NCBI GenBank assembly: GCA_030603695.1
Contig: JAUVXF010000002.1
Location: forward strand, 124,001-188,000
Direction: 5' to 3'
DNA: 64,000 nt
Source of the DNA: Natronohydrobacter sp.
GTDB lineage: Bacteria; Pseudomonadota; Alphaproteobacteria; Rhodobacterales; Rhodobacteraceae
The position numbers were made by a program, and so were the translations under genes. Shown here piece by piece: positions 8,371 through 17,070 of this stretch. Position 1 is the stretch's first letter. The number at the start of each line of letters is the position of its first letter. The notes under the pieces are model-generated. The model had not been told where the DNA came from. It worked only from the letters and a program-made list of their open reading frames with translations, and searched no databases.

Positions 8371-9285
8371 ATGAATATTGTTGCTGTGACCGCGCTTTAT
8401 AACATTGGCAGAGCGGGCGTTGATGGCCGCGATATGGGAACTTATATCGCTTGGCTGAATAAAACGCTGCAAGTTCCCCTAAAGTTTATTGTATTTCTTG
8501 ATCCAGATATAGACGCTTCCGAAATAGCGCTAAAGCCGGGTGATCAGATTATTTCCATTGCCAAGGATGATCTGGCAATGTTTGCCCATCGCGCGCGGGT
8601 AGAGGAAATTCTGGCCACCAGCCGCACGATTAACCGCAAGGATATTTCCTATCAGCTCAGCGATTATGGCATGATGGTCATGTCAAAAATTGATCTGATG
8701 CGGCGCGCGGCAAAGCTGGTTGATGCAGACTATCTAATGTGGCTGGATGCGGGCTTGTGCCGTTTTCTGCCAGATATGAAAGACGCCAAAATCATCCGCA
8801 CGCAAAAAGATGTGGATGGGGCCAGTATGCTGTTGAACACCACCTATTATTTTTCGCAGCGCCAGCGCCTTGGGAAAATTCCAAAGGTTTCCGTAAATGG
8901 TGCAAGGGCGCTAATGATGGCAGGTGATTTGTTCATCGCGCGCGCGTTTATCGATGAATTGGACGCGCGTTTCCGGTTTATGGTGGAAACGGAATGGCTG
9001 CCAAATGGGCTTTGGTCGAATGAGCAAGTTGCTCTTGGCACGCTTCTCTTTCGCAAAGCATTACCCGGCGCAAAAATTTTGCGCACGGAACTCAGCCCTC
9101 TGGCCGCGACAACCTGCTGGTTGTTCGGCGTGCCCTATTTCAAGCGCCGCATTCAGCTTTATGTCTGGAAAAGCTTTGTGCGCGATGAAATCCAGATTCG
9201 CCGGGCGCCCGCAGCACAATCTTTTCTGCCGGGCGATTTCCCCGAAGATGCGTTTCGCGCGTGGTGGCAGTCAAACCCGGCCTGA
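8371..9285 (+). CDS. HtrL/YibB-like putative glycosyltransferase
   Basis: This 304-aa protein resembles the HtrL/YibB (WlaTC) family, whose members sit in lipopolysaccharide or lipooligosaccharide loci and are presumed sugar transferases. Matching features are the N-terminal VAVTALYNIGR strand, DISYQLSDYGMMVMSKI near residue 90, and YLMWLDAGLCRF near 124, the putative donor/metal site. No signal peptide or membrane helix is seen. It stands alone downstream of tRNA-Ala, with an AT-richer 156-bp leader, and converges on a GT25 gene. Acceptor and sugar are unknown. Confidence 0.7.
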   Translation: MNIVAVTALYNIGRAGVDGRDMGTYIAWLNKTLQVPLKFIVFLDPDIDASEIALKPGDQIISIAKDDLAMFAHRARVEEILATSRTINRKDISYQLSDYGMMVMSKIDLMRRAAKLVDADYLMWLDAGLCRFLPDMKDAKIIRTQKDVDGASMLLNTTYYFSQRQRLGKIPKVSVNGARALMMAGDLFIARAFIDELDARFRFMVETEWLPNGLWSNEQVALGTLLFRKALPGAKILRTELSPLAATTCWLFGVPYFKRRIQLYVWKSFVRDEIQIRRAPAAQSFLPGDFPEDAFRAWWQSNPA

Positions 9286-9329
9286 TGCTCGAATTTTTTG
9301 TGGGGTCGCGTTATGCAGCCTTGCCGCTG

Positions 9330-10115
9330 TCAGGAAACGCGTATTGTCCATGGTCTGCGCGCCTTGCGCTTCCAATAAGATACCTGAAAAAATCGGTTAA
9401 ACCTGTTCACTGGGTTTTTCCTGTTCACTTGCTGCCGCCCACTTTCAAGAAAAGAGGGCGTTTTTTCGATTGGTGGCTGGTGCACCAAGCGCGGAACAGC
9501 CAGCAGCTTTGGAATCTGTGTCACATCGCAGGGCCAATCCGCAGGGCGCGTAATTGGCAAGCCATTCTCGCAAAGAAAAACGGCGGCATCATGGTTCAGG
9601 GTATAGCCTGTAATCGGATGCGCGATTTGTGCTGCAACCCCGGCTTTGAACCCCGCACCCAAATCAATATACCCGTCTTTCCGCCAGATAAGCCCGCCCG
9701 TATGATCCAATTGAATCAGCGCCCCGCCTGTGTAGCATTTTTCTGCCCGAAACCGGGCAAATTCGGGCGCGATTATGGCATCATCTTCCAGCACAATCGC
9801 ACCGGGCAGCCCTTCTTCAATGATCCGCTGATAAACCGACATATGAGAGAGCGCGCAGGCATACTCTCCATCCGACATGGCCCGTGTGAAATTGGTCTTG
9901 GTTCCCTCGCGATCTATCAAATACTCGTATTCAGCGGGCAGCTTTTTGCGCCCATCAATCGCATCCATAAATTCAAAGGGAATTGACAGTGCCGAAAGCT
10001 GCGCCGTGATGCTGGCGCGGCGTTCTGTGGCGTCTGACAGGGAAATAACGAAAACAGGCCAGAAATCCGTGTGTTTCGCATCGGGCGGCTGGATATCGTG
10101 CTGGCTGTTGGTCAT
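9330..10115 (-). CDS. Glycosyltransferase family 25 (LPS biosynthesis type)
   Basis: This 261-aa protein fits GT25, which adds galactose or related sugars to lipooligosaccharide. It has the start VFVISLSDATERRASI, the segment FEFMDAIDGRK, the central SDGEYACALSHMSVYQRI (about residues 80-97) and AIVLEDDAI (about 105-113), whose acidic residues bind the nucleotide sugar. The start ATG at 10115 has GGAAG just upstream; a longer start would overlap the GT32 gene. It lies immediately downstream of the GT32 gene, so the two are probably one operon. The C-terminal 50 residues are basic and less conserved. Confidence 0.85.
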   Translation of the reverse strand: MTNSQHDIQPPDAKHTDFWPVFVISLSDATERRASITAQLSALSIPFEFMDAIDGRKKLPAEYEYLIDREGTKTNFTRAMSDGEYACALSHMSVYQRIIEEGLPGAIVLEDDAIIAPEFARFRAEKCYTGGALIQLDHTGGLIWRKDGYIDLGAGFKAGVAAQIAHPITGYTLNHDAAVFLCENGLPITRPADWPCDVTQIPKLLAVPRLVHQPPIEKTPSFLESGRQQVNRKNPVNRFNRFFQVSYWKRKARRPWTIRVS

Positions 10116-10128
10116 GTATCTTCCAGTT

Positions 10129-11055
10129 TCAATCTTGTTTTGCAATCATCGCCTTGCGCGCCCAGCGGCGAGAGAGGCGGCGGTAATTCCACGCGCGCAG
10201 CAGGCTGAAGGGTTTATAGGTTGCCTCCAGCACCTGGTAGCGCAATCGCGCAAACCCGCCAAGCCCAACATCTGTCAGCGGGGGCAACATGGAGTGCATG
10301 TAATGGCCCGAATCAAGCCCCTGATGCGCTTTGAGATCCTCGAACATTGTGTAGCGCAGCCCTTCCTCCCATGCGCAAATCTTGCGGTGGGGGTGGTCAT
10401 TGCGCAGGGCGTGGATGGCGCGCGTGTAGGCGTTTGGCCCCATCACCTCTAGCACACCCTTGCCGCCATGGCCAAAGCGGAAGGGGGTATAGGTATCCAC
10501 ATTCTCCAGCACTCGTTCCAGAACAGCCGCAAGAAAGGGGTGGCCGGGTTGGGCGATGACAAACCATTGCTCATACTCGCCGCCCGGAATATCGCGCAAT
10601 GTTTTGCGCGTGCCCACGCCGGGAAACATGCCATCAGGCCCGTTATCCCATTGCGACAGGATAAAGCGATCATCGGGGCGCAGGATTTCATCCAACGGGC
10701 GTGTGGTGCCGCTTTTCAGATCAAGATACGCGCCGCCATGCAGATACACGGCCACATAGCGAAACAAATCCGCACGCGCGGCCCCATAGCGCGGCTGGAT
10801 GCGGGCATAGGCACGCAAAAAACGATCCGAGCAAACGGATTGCAGAAATTCAAGCTGGCGCGCATCGTCAAAAAGCCGATGTTCCCAGCCGGGATTGGTT
10901 TCCTTCAGCTTGGCGATGCAGCCAGCCAGTTCTGGCCGGATTTGCGCGCGGTCGCGCGTTGTCTGCCACAGGATGCGCGGAATGAAGGGCAGCGCCTCTG
11001 GCACCGGGTCTGGCCGGATGCCCGGCTTGAGAAAGCTGTCCAAGGTAGCGTTCAT
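10129..11055 (-). CDS. Glycosyltransferase family 32 (Och1-like)
   Basis: This 308-aa protein has the GT32 core: IPRILWQTT at about residue 25, NPGWEHRLFDD at 55, then RADLFRYVAVYLHGGAYLDL near 93-112. Where many GT32 enzymes show a DxD metal site after GGxY, this sequence has YLDLKS, so the second Asp is replaced by Lys. Another pattern at PGHPFL supports the family. The start at MNATLD was preferred over an upstream TTG. It heads a two-gene unit with the GT25 gene. A role in modifying a surface glycan is inferred from family and neighbour. Confidence 0.82.
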   Translation of the reverse strand: MNATLDSFLKPGIRPDPVPEALPFIPRILWQTTRDRAQIRPELAGCIAKLKETNPGWEHRLFDDARQLEFLQSVCSDRFLRAYARIQPRYGAARADLFRYVAVYLHGGAYLDLKSGTTRPLDEILRPDDRFILSQWDNGPDGMFPGVGTRKTLRDIPGGEYEQWFVIAQPGHPFLAAVLERVLENVDTYTPFRFGHGGKGVLEVMGPNAYTRAIHALRNDHPHRKICAWEEGLRYTMFEDLKAHQGLDSGHYMHSMLPPLTDVGLGGFARLRYQVLEATYKPFSLLRAWNYRRLSRRWARKAMIAKQD

Positions 11056-11135
11056 GCGTTTATCCGCTTTGCCTGCCAAAACCTGGCCGTCGCGGCCAAG
11101 GCCGGGCTGAGTGTGGTCATCTGCTCCAGAGATGG

Positions 11136-11166
11136 CTTGATCGCCTGATCCGGGCCTGTGATCAAG
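11136..11166. promoter_or_regulatory. Spaced inverted repeat upstream of the GT32-GT25 unit
   Basis: CTTGATC (11136-11142) and GATCAAG (11160-11166) form a perfect 7-bp inverted repeat separated by 17 bases, about 80-110 bases upstream of the GT32 start. It could be an operator for a dimeric regulator. No family can be named. Confidence 0.3.
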
Positions 11167-11203
11167 TGGTTTTCGCCTTTTGGCAGGCAGAACGGGGCAG
11201 GGC

Positions 11204-11230
11204 TGCGGGCCAGTGCTTCGCTGGCCCGCA
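11204..11230 (-). terminator. Hairpin downstream of the LldD-like gene
   Basis: A perfect 10-bp stem (TGCGGGCCAG/CTGGCCCGCA) with a 7-base loop lies 12 bases past the stop codon. No T-run follows on the minus strand, so it may block exonucleases rather than terminate on its own. Confidence 0.5.
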
Positions 11231-11242
11231 AGACAGATCAGG

Positions 11243-12412
11243 TTACAGGTTTATCGTCGGGTCGCCAAAGCCTTGGGGGACATACAGGTTATGCGGCCCA
11301 AGATCGGCCACATTGGTCTGGCCGCAGAGCGCCATGGTGATATCCAACTCTTTATGGATAATCTCCAGCGCCTTGGTGACGCCCGCTTGCCCCATCGCCC
11401 CCAGCCCATAGGTAAAGGCGCGGCCGATATATGTGCCCTTCGCGCCAAGGGCCAGCGCCTTGAGCACATCTTGCCCCGAACGTATGCCACTATCTAGATG
11501 GATTTCCACATCCTTGCCCACGGCATCCACAATAGAGGGCAACATACGGATAGAACTGACAGCCCCATCCAACTGCCGCCCCCCGTGGTTTGATACAACA
11601 ATCGCATCAGCGCCAATATCAGCCGCGCGGCGGGCATCTTCGGCCTCCATAATGCCCTTCACGATTATCTTGCCGCCCCACCATTCCTTGAATTGGGCAA
11701 TGCGATCCCAGTTCAGCGCGGGGTCAAAGGCTTCGGCCGTCCAGGTGCTCAGCGACGAGGGATCGCTTACGCCCTTTGCATGGCCCACGATATTGCCAAA
11801 GAAGCGCCGCTTCGTGCCCAGCATCTCCAACCCCCAGGGGATTTTTGTCATCATATTGGCGATGGATTTGGCGGTCAGTTTGGGCGGGGCCGACAGGCCA
11901 TTTTTCAAATCTTTGTGGCGTTGGCCCAGAACCTGCAAATCCACGGTTATGACAATGGCAGAACAGTTTGCCGCATGCGCGCGGTCAAACAGGCGGCGCA
12001 TGAAATCATCATCTTTCAGCGTATAGACCTGAAACCAGAACGGCGCCTTGGTATGCGCCGCCACATCCTCTATCGAACAGATCGACATGGTGGACAGGGT
12101 GAAGGGCACGCCAAATTTCTCTGCCGCGCGGGCAGCTTTGATTTCACCATCGGCAGATTGCATGCCTGTCAGCCCCACAGGGGCCAAGGCTACGGGCATT
12201 GCCACGTCTTGCCCCAGCATCTGTGCGCGGGTGCTGCGCCCTGACATATCCACCGCGACACGCTGTTTCAGGCGGATATGCTGAAAATCAGAGCTGTTCT
12301 CGCGGAAGGTTTGTTCGCTCCAGCTGCCTGATTCCGCGTAATCGTAGAACATGCGCGGGGTGCGCCGCTCGTATATCCGGCGCAGGTCTTCGATATTGGT
12401 GATGACGGGCAT
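11243..12412 (-). CDS. lldD: FMN-dependent alpha-hydroxy acid dehydrogenase, LldD-like
   Basis: This 389-aa flavoprotein oxidises a 2-hydroxy acid, most likely L-lactate to pyruvate, feeding electrons to the respiratory chain. The FMN-binding entry ALAPVGLTGMQ is near residue 78. The catalytic His lies in SNHGGRQLDG near residue 265, and the phosphate-binding end (DSGIRSGQDVLKALALGAKG) is near 295. The length is normal for LldD. It lies 76 bp downstream of the CoxG-like gene on the same strand, with GAGGGGGAG as ribosome site. Glycolate or mandelate cannot be excluded as substrate. Confidence 0.85.
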   Translation of the reverse strand: MPVITNIEDLRRIYERRTPRMFYDYAESGSWSEQTFRENSSDFQHIRLKQRVAVDMSGRSTRAQMLGQDVAMPVALAPVGLTGMQSADGEIKAARAAEKFGVPFTLSTMSICSIEDVAAHTKAPFWFQVYTLKDDDFMRRLFDRAHAANCSAIVITVDLQVLGQRHKDLKNGLSAPPKLTAKSIANMMTKIPWGLEMLGTKRRFFGNIVGHAKGVSDPSSLSTWTAEAFDPALNWDRIAQFKEWWGGKIIVKGIMEAEDARRAADIGADAIVVSNHGGRQLDGAVSSIRMLPSIVDAVGKDVEIHLDSGIRSGQDVLKALALGAKGTYIGRAFTYGLGAMGQAGVTKALEIIHKELDITMALCGQTNVADLGPHNLYVPQGFGDPTINL

Positions 12413-12488
12413 TCAGGCTCCCCCTCAGAATTGGTAAAAAAACTTTACCGAAAAGGCGGGGCTGGCACAAGCCTTCAGCGCATGCCCC

Positions 12489-13025
12489 TTAGCCCAGAAC
12501 GCGCTTGAACCAGCCTTTTTTCTCTGGCGTGGGCTGGTCATCGCTACTCGCCTCTGGTGCTTCGGCGGTCTCTGCCTCGGCGGGGCCTTCAATCTCTGCC
12601 TGAAAGCGGGTAAAAAACTCTCCTGCCATGCGCCGGGCGAACCCATCTACAATGCGGCTGCCAAGCTGCGCCAGCTTGCCGCCCACTTTGGCATCCACCT
12701 CATAGCGCAGCAGGGTGCTGCCATCTGGCCCGTCTGACAGGTGCACCCGCGCATCGCCCTTGGCAAAGCCCGCAGCGCCGCCTTTGCCTTCGCCCGACAG
12801 GGTGCAGCTTTCGCCCTCTACCACATCACTCATGGTGACAGTGCCTTTGAATGTGGCTTTTACCGGCCCCACTTTTTGCACCACAGTCGCCTCATACCCC
12901 TCTGCGGCAGAGCCTGACAGCTCTTGGCAGCCGGGCACGCAGGCTTTCAGCACCTCCGGATCAAACAAGGCGGCCCAGACCACGGGGCGCGGGGCTGCAA
13001 TCTGGCGTTCATCGGACATCTGCAT
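12489..13025 (-). CDS. CoxG family protein (SRPBCC fold)
   Basis: This 178-aa protein belongs to the CoxG family (carbon monoxide dehydrogenase subunit G), a START/SRPBCC-fold protein reported to help anchor or maturate CO dehydrogenase at the membrane. It shows APRPVVWAALFDPEVLKACVPGC near residue 10 (the family start), GPVKATFKG near 53, and the C-terminal pattern AQLGSRIVDGFA near 118. The tail is Glu/Pro-rich and ends with a basic-aromatic KKGWFKRVLG, which could touch the membrane. The start is fixed by AAGGGAGG upstream. It is not beside the coxSLM genes, which are 45 kb away in this window, but next to lldD and a GntR regulator. Confidence 0.85.
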   Translation of the reverse strand: MQMSDERQIAAPRPVVWAALFDPEVLKACVPGCQELSGSAAEGYEATVVQKVGPVKATFKGTVTMSDVVEGESCTLSGEGKGGAAGFAKGDARVHLSDGPDGSTLLRYEVDAKVGGKLAQLGSRIVDGFARRMAGEFFTRFQAEIEGPAEAETAEAPEASSDDQPTPEKKGWFKRVLG

Positions 13026-13149
13026 GGTTGGGCCTCCCTTATCCTTGCTGGCATCCAGACTATGCCAATTGCGCGCGATGGGGAAGAAAGGCTTTGGTCG
13101 CATGAACTTTGGTCGCAACTGACAGCGGGAATTGACCCAGCATCCGATT

Positions 13150-13159
13150 TGTGATCACA
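13150..13159. promoter_or_regulatory. Palindrome TGTGATCACA before the GntR regulator
   Basis: A perfect 10-bp palindrome lies 8 bases upstream of the likely ATG, and between the divergent CoxG-like and GntR genes. It may be an operator for the regulator itself. Confidence 0.3.
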
Positions 13160-13167
13160 GTTTGCAG

Positions 13168-13824
13168 ATGAACGAGCCTGTCACCCGCCAAGCCATATTG
13201 CCCGATCCCCCCGCGCATGACCGGGTATATCGCGGTTTGCGCCAAATGGTGATGCATGGAGAGATATTTCCCGGACAGGCCCTGACATTGCGCGGGATAG
13301 GGCGGCAATATGGGGTGTCCATGACCCCCGCACGAGAGGCGCTGCGCCGCTTGACGGCGGAAGGGGCGCTGACGCTCTCGGCCTCTGGCCGCGTGACCAC
13401 GCCAGAGCTGAGCAATGACCGGATCGAAGAGCTTGCCCAGATTCGCGCGCTTCTGGAACCAGAACTTGCCAGCCGCGCCTTGCGCCGCGCGCATCTGGCC
13501 TTGATCGACCGTATGGAAAGCATAAACGAGGCCAATGCCCGCGCCATCCACCGCCAAGACCCGGTGGAATATATCCGCACCAATCTGGAATTTCACCGCA
13601 CGCTTTACCTGCGCGCCCAAAGCCCGGCCATGCTGGGGCTGCTGGAAACTGTCTGGCTGCAACTTGGCCCGACCATGCGCGCGCTTTATACGCGGCTGCG
13701 CCGCACTACGGCACCGCCCCACCACCGGCTTATCCTAGAGGCGTTGCGCGCAGGCGATGATGCCGCTTTGCGTCTGGCCTTGCGCACGGATGTGACCCAG
13801 GGCTTGCGGCATTTGCAAGCCTGA
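13168..13824 (+). CDS. GntR-family regulator (FCD subfamily)
   Basis: This 218-aa transcription factor has an N-terminal winged helix, with the typical RVYRGLRQMVMHGEIFPGQ and YGVSMTPAREALRRLTAEG (about residues 18-70). An all-helical FCD ligand domain follows, with LLEPELASRAL near 101 and a His-rich metal/ligand region (FHRTLYL, about 145, and HHRLI near 190). It is divergent from the CoxG-lldD pair, which it may regulate, perhaps with a hydroxy acid as effector. This is inference. The start at ATG 13168 is uncertain; an in-frame TTG at 13132 would add 12 residues. Confidence 0.85.
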   Translation: MNEPVTRQAILPDPPAHDRVYRGLRQMVMHGEIFPGQALTLRGIGRQYGVSMTPAREALRRLTAEGALTLSASGRVTTPELSNDRIEELAQIRALLEPELASRALRRAHLALIDRMESINEANARAIHRQDPVEYIRTNLEFHRTLYLRAQSPAMLGLLETVWLQLGPTMRALYTRLRRTTAPPHHRLILEALRAGDDAALRLALRTDVTQGLRHLQA

Positions 13825-13838
13825 CAGGGCCATTGGCG

Positions 13839-14522
13839 CTAAACCGACATGATCTGCCCATCCTGCATGCGCACCATCCGATCCATACGCCGCGCAAGAT
13901 CAAGGTTATGGGTGGCAATCAGCGCCGAAAGCCCTGTTTCGCGCACCAAGGCCATCAGCGCGGCAAATACCTGATCCGAGGTGTTGGGATCAAGGTTGCC
14001 GGTTGGCTCGTCTGCCAGAAGCAGGCTAGGAGCATTGGCCAAGGCCCGGCAAAAGGCCACGCGCTGCTGTTCGCCCCCTGACAGGGCGGCGGGGCGGTGA
14101 TCGGCGCGCGCGCCCACGCCAACGCGCTCCAACAGATCGCGCGCGCGTGCTTCGGCCTGACGGGCTGGCACTGCATTTGCCAGTTGCGGCAGCACAATGT
14201 TTTCTAAGGCGCTGAATTCCGGCAAAAGGTGATGAAACTGATACACGAAGCCGATCTGCCCGCGCCGTGCCGCCGTGCGCGTGCGGTCGCCCAGCCGCGT
14301 CATATCCACCCCATCCACCAGCACGGCCCCGCGATCGGGCGTATCCAGCAGGCCCGCGATATGCAAAAGGGTTGATTTGCCCGCGCCAGACGGGGCGACA
14401 AGCGCCACAACTTCACCGCGTGCAATGCTGAGAGAGGCGTCACGCAGAACCCGAACCTCATTCGGCTTGCCCGCATTGTAGGTTTTATGGATGCCATCCA
14501 GAACAAGGGCCATGTCACTCAT
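13839..14522 (-). CDS. lolD: Lipoprotein-releasing ABC transporter ATP-binding protein LolD
   Basis: LolD is the ATPase of the complex that extracts outer-membrane-directed lipoproteins from the inner membrane. The 227-aa protein has Walker A (APSGAGKST, residues 43-51), the Q-loop region [17 protein letters not shown] typical of LolD, the signature [15 protein letters not shown], and Walker [13 protein letters not shown]. Its start overlaps the lolC/E stop by 8 bp, showing coupled translation. It converges on the GntR gene with only 14 bp between. Confidence 0.93.
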   Translation of the reverse strand: MSDMALVLDGIHKTYNAGKPNEVRVLRDASLSIARGEVVALVAPSGAGKSTLLHIAGLLDTPDRGAVLVDGVDMTRLGDRTRTAARRGQIGFVYQFHHLLPEFSALENIVLPQLANAVPARQAEARARDLLERVGVGARADHRPAALSGGEQQRVAFCRALANAPSLLLADEPTGNLDPNTSDQVFAALMALVRETGLSALIATHNLDLARRMDRMVRMQDGQIMSV

Positions 14523-15801
14523 AGCGCAGCGCCTCTACCGGGTTCATGCGCGCCGCGCGGCGTGCCGGGAAAATTGTAACAATGAACGACAATGCTAAAG
14601 ACAGGCCCACCGCTTTGAGCACATCCGCCAGCCGCAATTGCGCCGGCAATTCGTAAATGCCTCGGATAGAGGGATCCCAGACCCCGCCGCCAGAGAGATA
14701 GTTCACAAAGCTGAAAACCTGGTCAATATAGATTGCAAACAGGCAGCCCAGCACCACGCCTGCCGCCGTGCCAAGCACGCCCACGCTGGCCCCGCAAATG
14801 AAAAAGACCCGCAGAACCGATGCCTCGCTTAGCCCCATTGTGCGCAAGATACCAATATCGCGCCCCTTGTTCTTCACCAGCATGATCAGGCCAGAGATGA
14901 TATTCATCGCCGCAATCAGCACAAGGATGGAGAGGATCACAAACATCACATTATCCTCCACATCCAGCGCGCGCAAAAACGCCCCGGCAGAATCGCGCCA
15001 TGTCCAGAGCATCGCGCGCTCGCCGCCTGCGCGCAGCAAATCCATCTGCATGGCGTCAATCTGGTCGGGATTGGCGACCATCACCTCCATTTCATCGGCA
15101 ACGCCATCGCGGTTGAAATAGATTTGCGCCTCTGCAAACGGCATGTATATCCGCGTGCGATCAATATCATACCGCCCAGCGGTGAAGATATAGACCACCT
15201 CATAGGCCGAAATGCGCGGGCTGGTTCCAAAAGCGGTGCGCGCCCCGTCTGGAGAGATCAGGCGGATGGACTCTCCGATGCCCACACCCAATTCGCGAGC
15301 AATGCCCGAACCTATGGCAATCCCGTTTTCAAATCGGGTTATGTCGCCCAAAGCTTGCTCTGGATCGGCCACGCGGGGGATTGTCAGCAAATTTTCCGCG
15401 CTGATGCCAAAGACTTCGGCACCAGTGTTGCGCCCATGCGCAGAGGCCATAACCTGCCCGCGAATAAGCGGTGCAACCCGCGTGACGCCGGGCACGGCAG
15501 ACAGGCGCTCTGCCATATCGGCGTAATCATCTATCACCCGGCTGGTGCGCCCGCCCTCATCGACATGCACACTGGAATAGACGGTGACATGGGCATTCGC
15601 GCCCAAAATCGTATCCACAAACTCTGCCCGAAAGCCAGAACGCACAGAAAGCGTGGCGATCAGGGCAAAGACGGCCAGCATAATCCCCAGAAAAGAGATC
15701 ACCGTCATTGCGCTTACGCCACCCTCGGCCCGGCGCGCGCGCAGGTATCGCCAGGCGATCATCCATTCAAAGGCTGCGAAAGGGGGCGTCTTGCCTGTCA
15801 T
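14515..15801 (-). CDS. Lipoprotein-releasing ABC transporter permease LolC/LolE
   Basis: This 428-aa inner-membrane permease has the MacB/FtsX topology. One helix is near residues 28-50, followed by a large periplasmic domain (about 50-270), then three helices near 275-300, 325-350 and 385-410. The start [18 protein letters not shown] and the end [11 protein letters not shown] are family hallmarks. Only one permease gene is present, so the complex probably uses a single LolC/E-type (LolF-like) homodimer, as in many alphaproteobacteria. It is the upstream gene of the pair with lolD. Confidence 0.92.
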   Translation of the reverse strand: MTGKTPPFAAFEWMIAWRYLRARRAEGGVSAMTVISFLGIMLAVFALIATLSVRSGFRAEFVDTILGANAHVTVYSSVHVDEGGRTSRVIDDYADMAERLSAVPGVTRVAPLIRGQVMASAHGRNTGAEVFGISAENLLTIPRVADPEQALGDITRFENGIAIGSGIARELGVGIGESIRLISPDGARTAFGTSPRISAYEVVYIFTAGRYDIDRTRIYMPFAEAQIYFNRDGVADEMEVMVANPDQIDAMQMDLLRAGGERAMLWTWRDSAGAFLRALDVEDNVMFVILSILVLIAAMNIISGLIMLVKNKGRDIGILRTMGLSEASVLRVFFICGASVGVLGTAAGVVLGCLFAIYIDQVFSFVNYLSGGGVWDPSIRGIYELPAQLRLADVLKAVGLSLALSFIVTIFPARRAARMNPVEALRYE

Positions 15802-15925
15802 CTAAAAGGTTCCTGCTTGTTCTGCCGGGCTAGGTTGTCGGAATGCGGCCTTGGGTCAAGCGCAAAGGCGCTTGCGGCTATCGGTTGGGCCAGAACCTTT
15901 GCCAAGCGCCATCTCACGCATGATT

Positions 15926-15954
15926 GCCCCGCATCAGCTGCCGTGATGCGGGGC
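15926..15954 (-). terminator. Hairpin downstream of the DsbA-like gene
   Basis: A perfect 11-bp stem (GCCCCGCATCA/TGATGCGGGGC) with a 7-base loop lies 19 bases past the dsbA-like stop, ahead of lolC/E. It has no T-run on the minus strand. Confidence 0.5.
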
Positions 15955-15973
15955 CACGTTTTGTTTGCGCTGC

Positions 15974-16837
15974 TCAGTCGCGCAGGCTTTCGGCAATATC
16001 AATCAACGCCTCGGCAGGCACAAAGCCACGGATCATTTCGGTTTCCATAACAAAGGTGGGGGTTCCCGAAATTTGCAGGCGTTGGGCCAGCGCCCGGTTC
16101 TCCATCAGGATATCGGTTACAGCATCGCTTTCCATCTCGGCGGCGACAGCGGCGAAATCAAGGCCCTCACCCCCGGCCAGTTCTTCCAGAAACTCCAGCG
16201 TGATCGCATCATCATGGCGCATCAGTCGGTCTTGCAATACCGCATAAACATCATCCCCCCCAAGGCGCAGGCTGGCCACTGCAAAGCGCGACGCCAGTTC
16301 GGATTCTGGCCCCAGAATCGGGAATTCTTTCAATATCAATCTGATACCGCCATCTGCTTCCAAAAGTGCGGCCACTTCATCATGGGCGCGTTTGCAAAAG
16401 CCGCAACGGTAGTCAATGAATTCCACCAATGTGATATCACCTTGCGGGTTTCCACCCACCCAGGAATGGCCATCGTTGAACAGCGCATCTGCATTCGCCT
16501 CTAGGATGGCGCGATCCATATCACCTTGCGCTTCCGCCGTGCGTTGCTCATAGGCCGCCACAGCCTCGAAGATCACTTCGGGGTTTTGCAACAAATAGGC
16601 CCGCACCTGCGCGCCGAATTCGGCATCCACAGCCTGCACGCCCGCCAACGGGGCCGCGCCCAGATCGGCCAGAATATCGGGTGCTGCGCCAACAGTTTCT
16701 GTCTGCTCTGCGGTGATTTGAGCCACCGGGCTGCTGGCTGTGCTGCTTCCACCGCCCGATGTCAGAACCAAAAGCCCCAGCGCCGAGGCCGCAAGGCACG
16801 ATCCGATAAGGGCAGTGTCGGTCAGGGGAAGTGTCAT
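15974..16837 (-). CDS. DsbA-family periplasmic thiol oxidoreductase
   Basis: This 287-aa protein has an N-terminal membrane anchor or signal segment (about residues 8-28), a variable Ala/Thr/Glu linker, a helical region, and then a thioredoxin-fold DsbA domain. The redox motif CGFC is at residues 145-148 (FIDYRCGFCKR) and the cis-Pro loop is ISGTPTFVM near 262. It resembles the BdbD/ScsC-like group often found in alphaproteobacteria. AAGGAGC upstream fixes the start. It is divergent from the amidase gene across 233 bp. Whether it oxidises or isomerises disulfides cannot be read from sequence. Confidence 0.88.
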   Translation of the reverse strand: MTLPLTDTALIGSCLAASALGLLVLTSGGGSSTASSPVAQITAEQTETVGAAPDILADLGAAPLAGVQAVDAEFGAQVRAYLLQNPEVIFEAVAAYEQRTAEAQGDMDRAILEANADALFNDGHSWVGGNPQGDITLVEFIDYRCGFCKRAHDEVAALLEADGGIRLILKEFPILGPESELASRFAVASLRLGGDDVYAVLQDRLMRHDDAITLEFLEELAGGEGLDFAAVAAEMESDAVTDILMENRALAQRLQISGTPTFVMETEMIRGFVPAEALIDIAESLRD

Positions 16838-17070
16838 CTTAGGCTCCTTGTTTCTTCGGCCTGTCGCGCGCAGGGCGAATTTGGCGCATCTCTTTTTCGC
16901 GCCTGTTAAAGCTTGTGCAAGGCCGGGAATCAACCCTTTCGGCTGCGGCAAATTGCGGGTTTCGCGGAAGTGATCGTTTTTATCATGCGCCGATATGGTC
17001 TGAATGGTTTCCTGCGTGCCAAAGCCGGTGTATTGCTGCGCGGCGGGGTTTAAACAGGCGGGAGTGCTGT

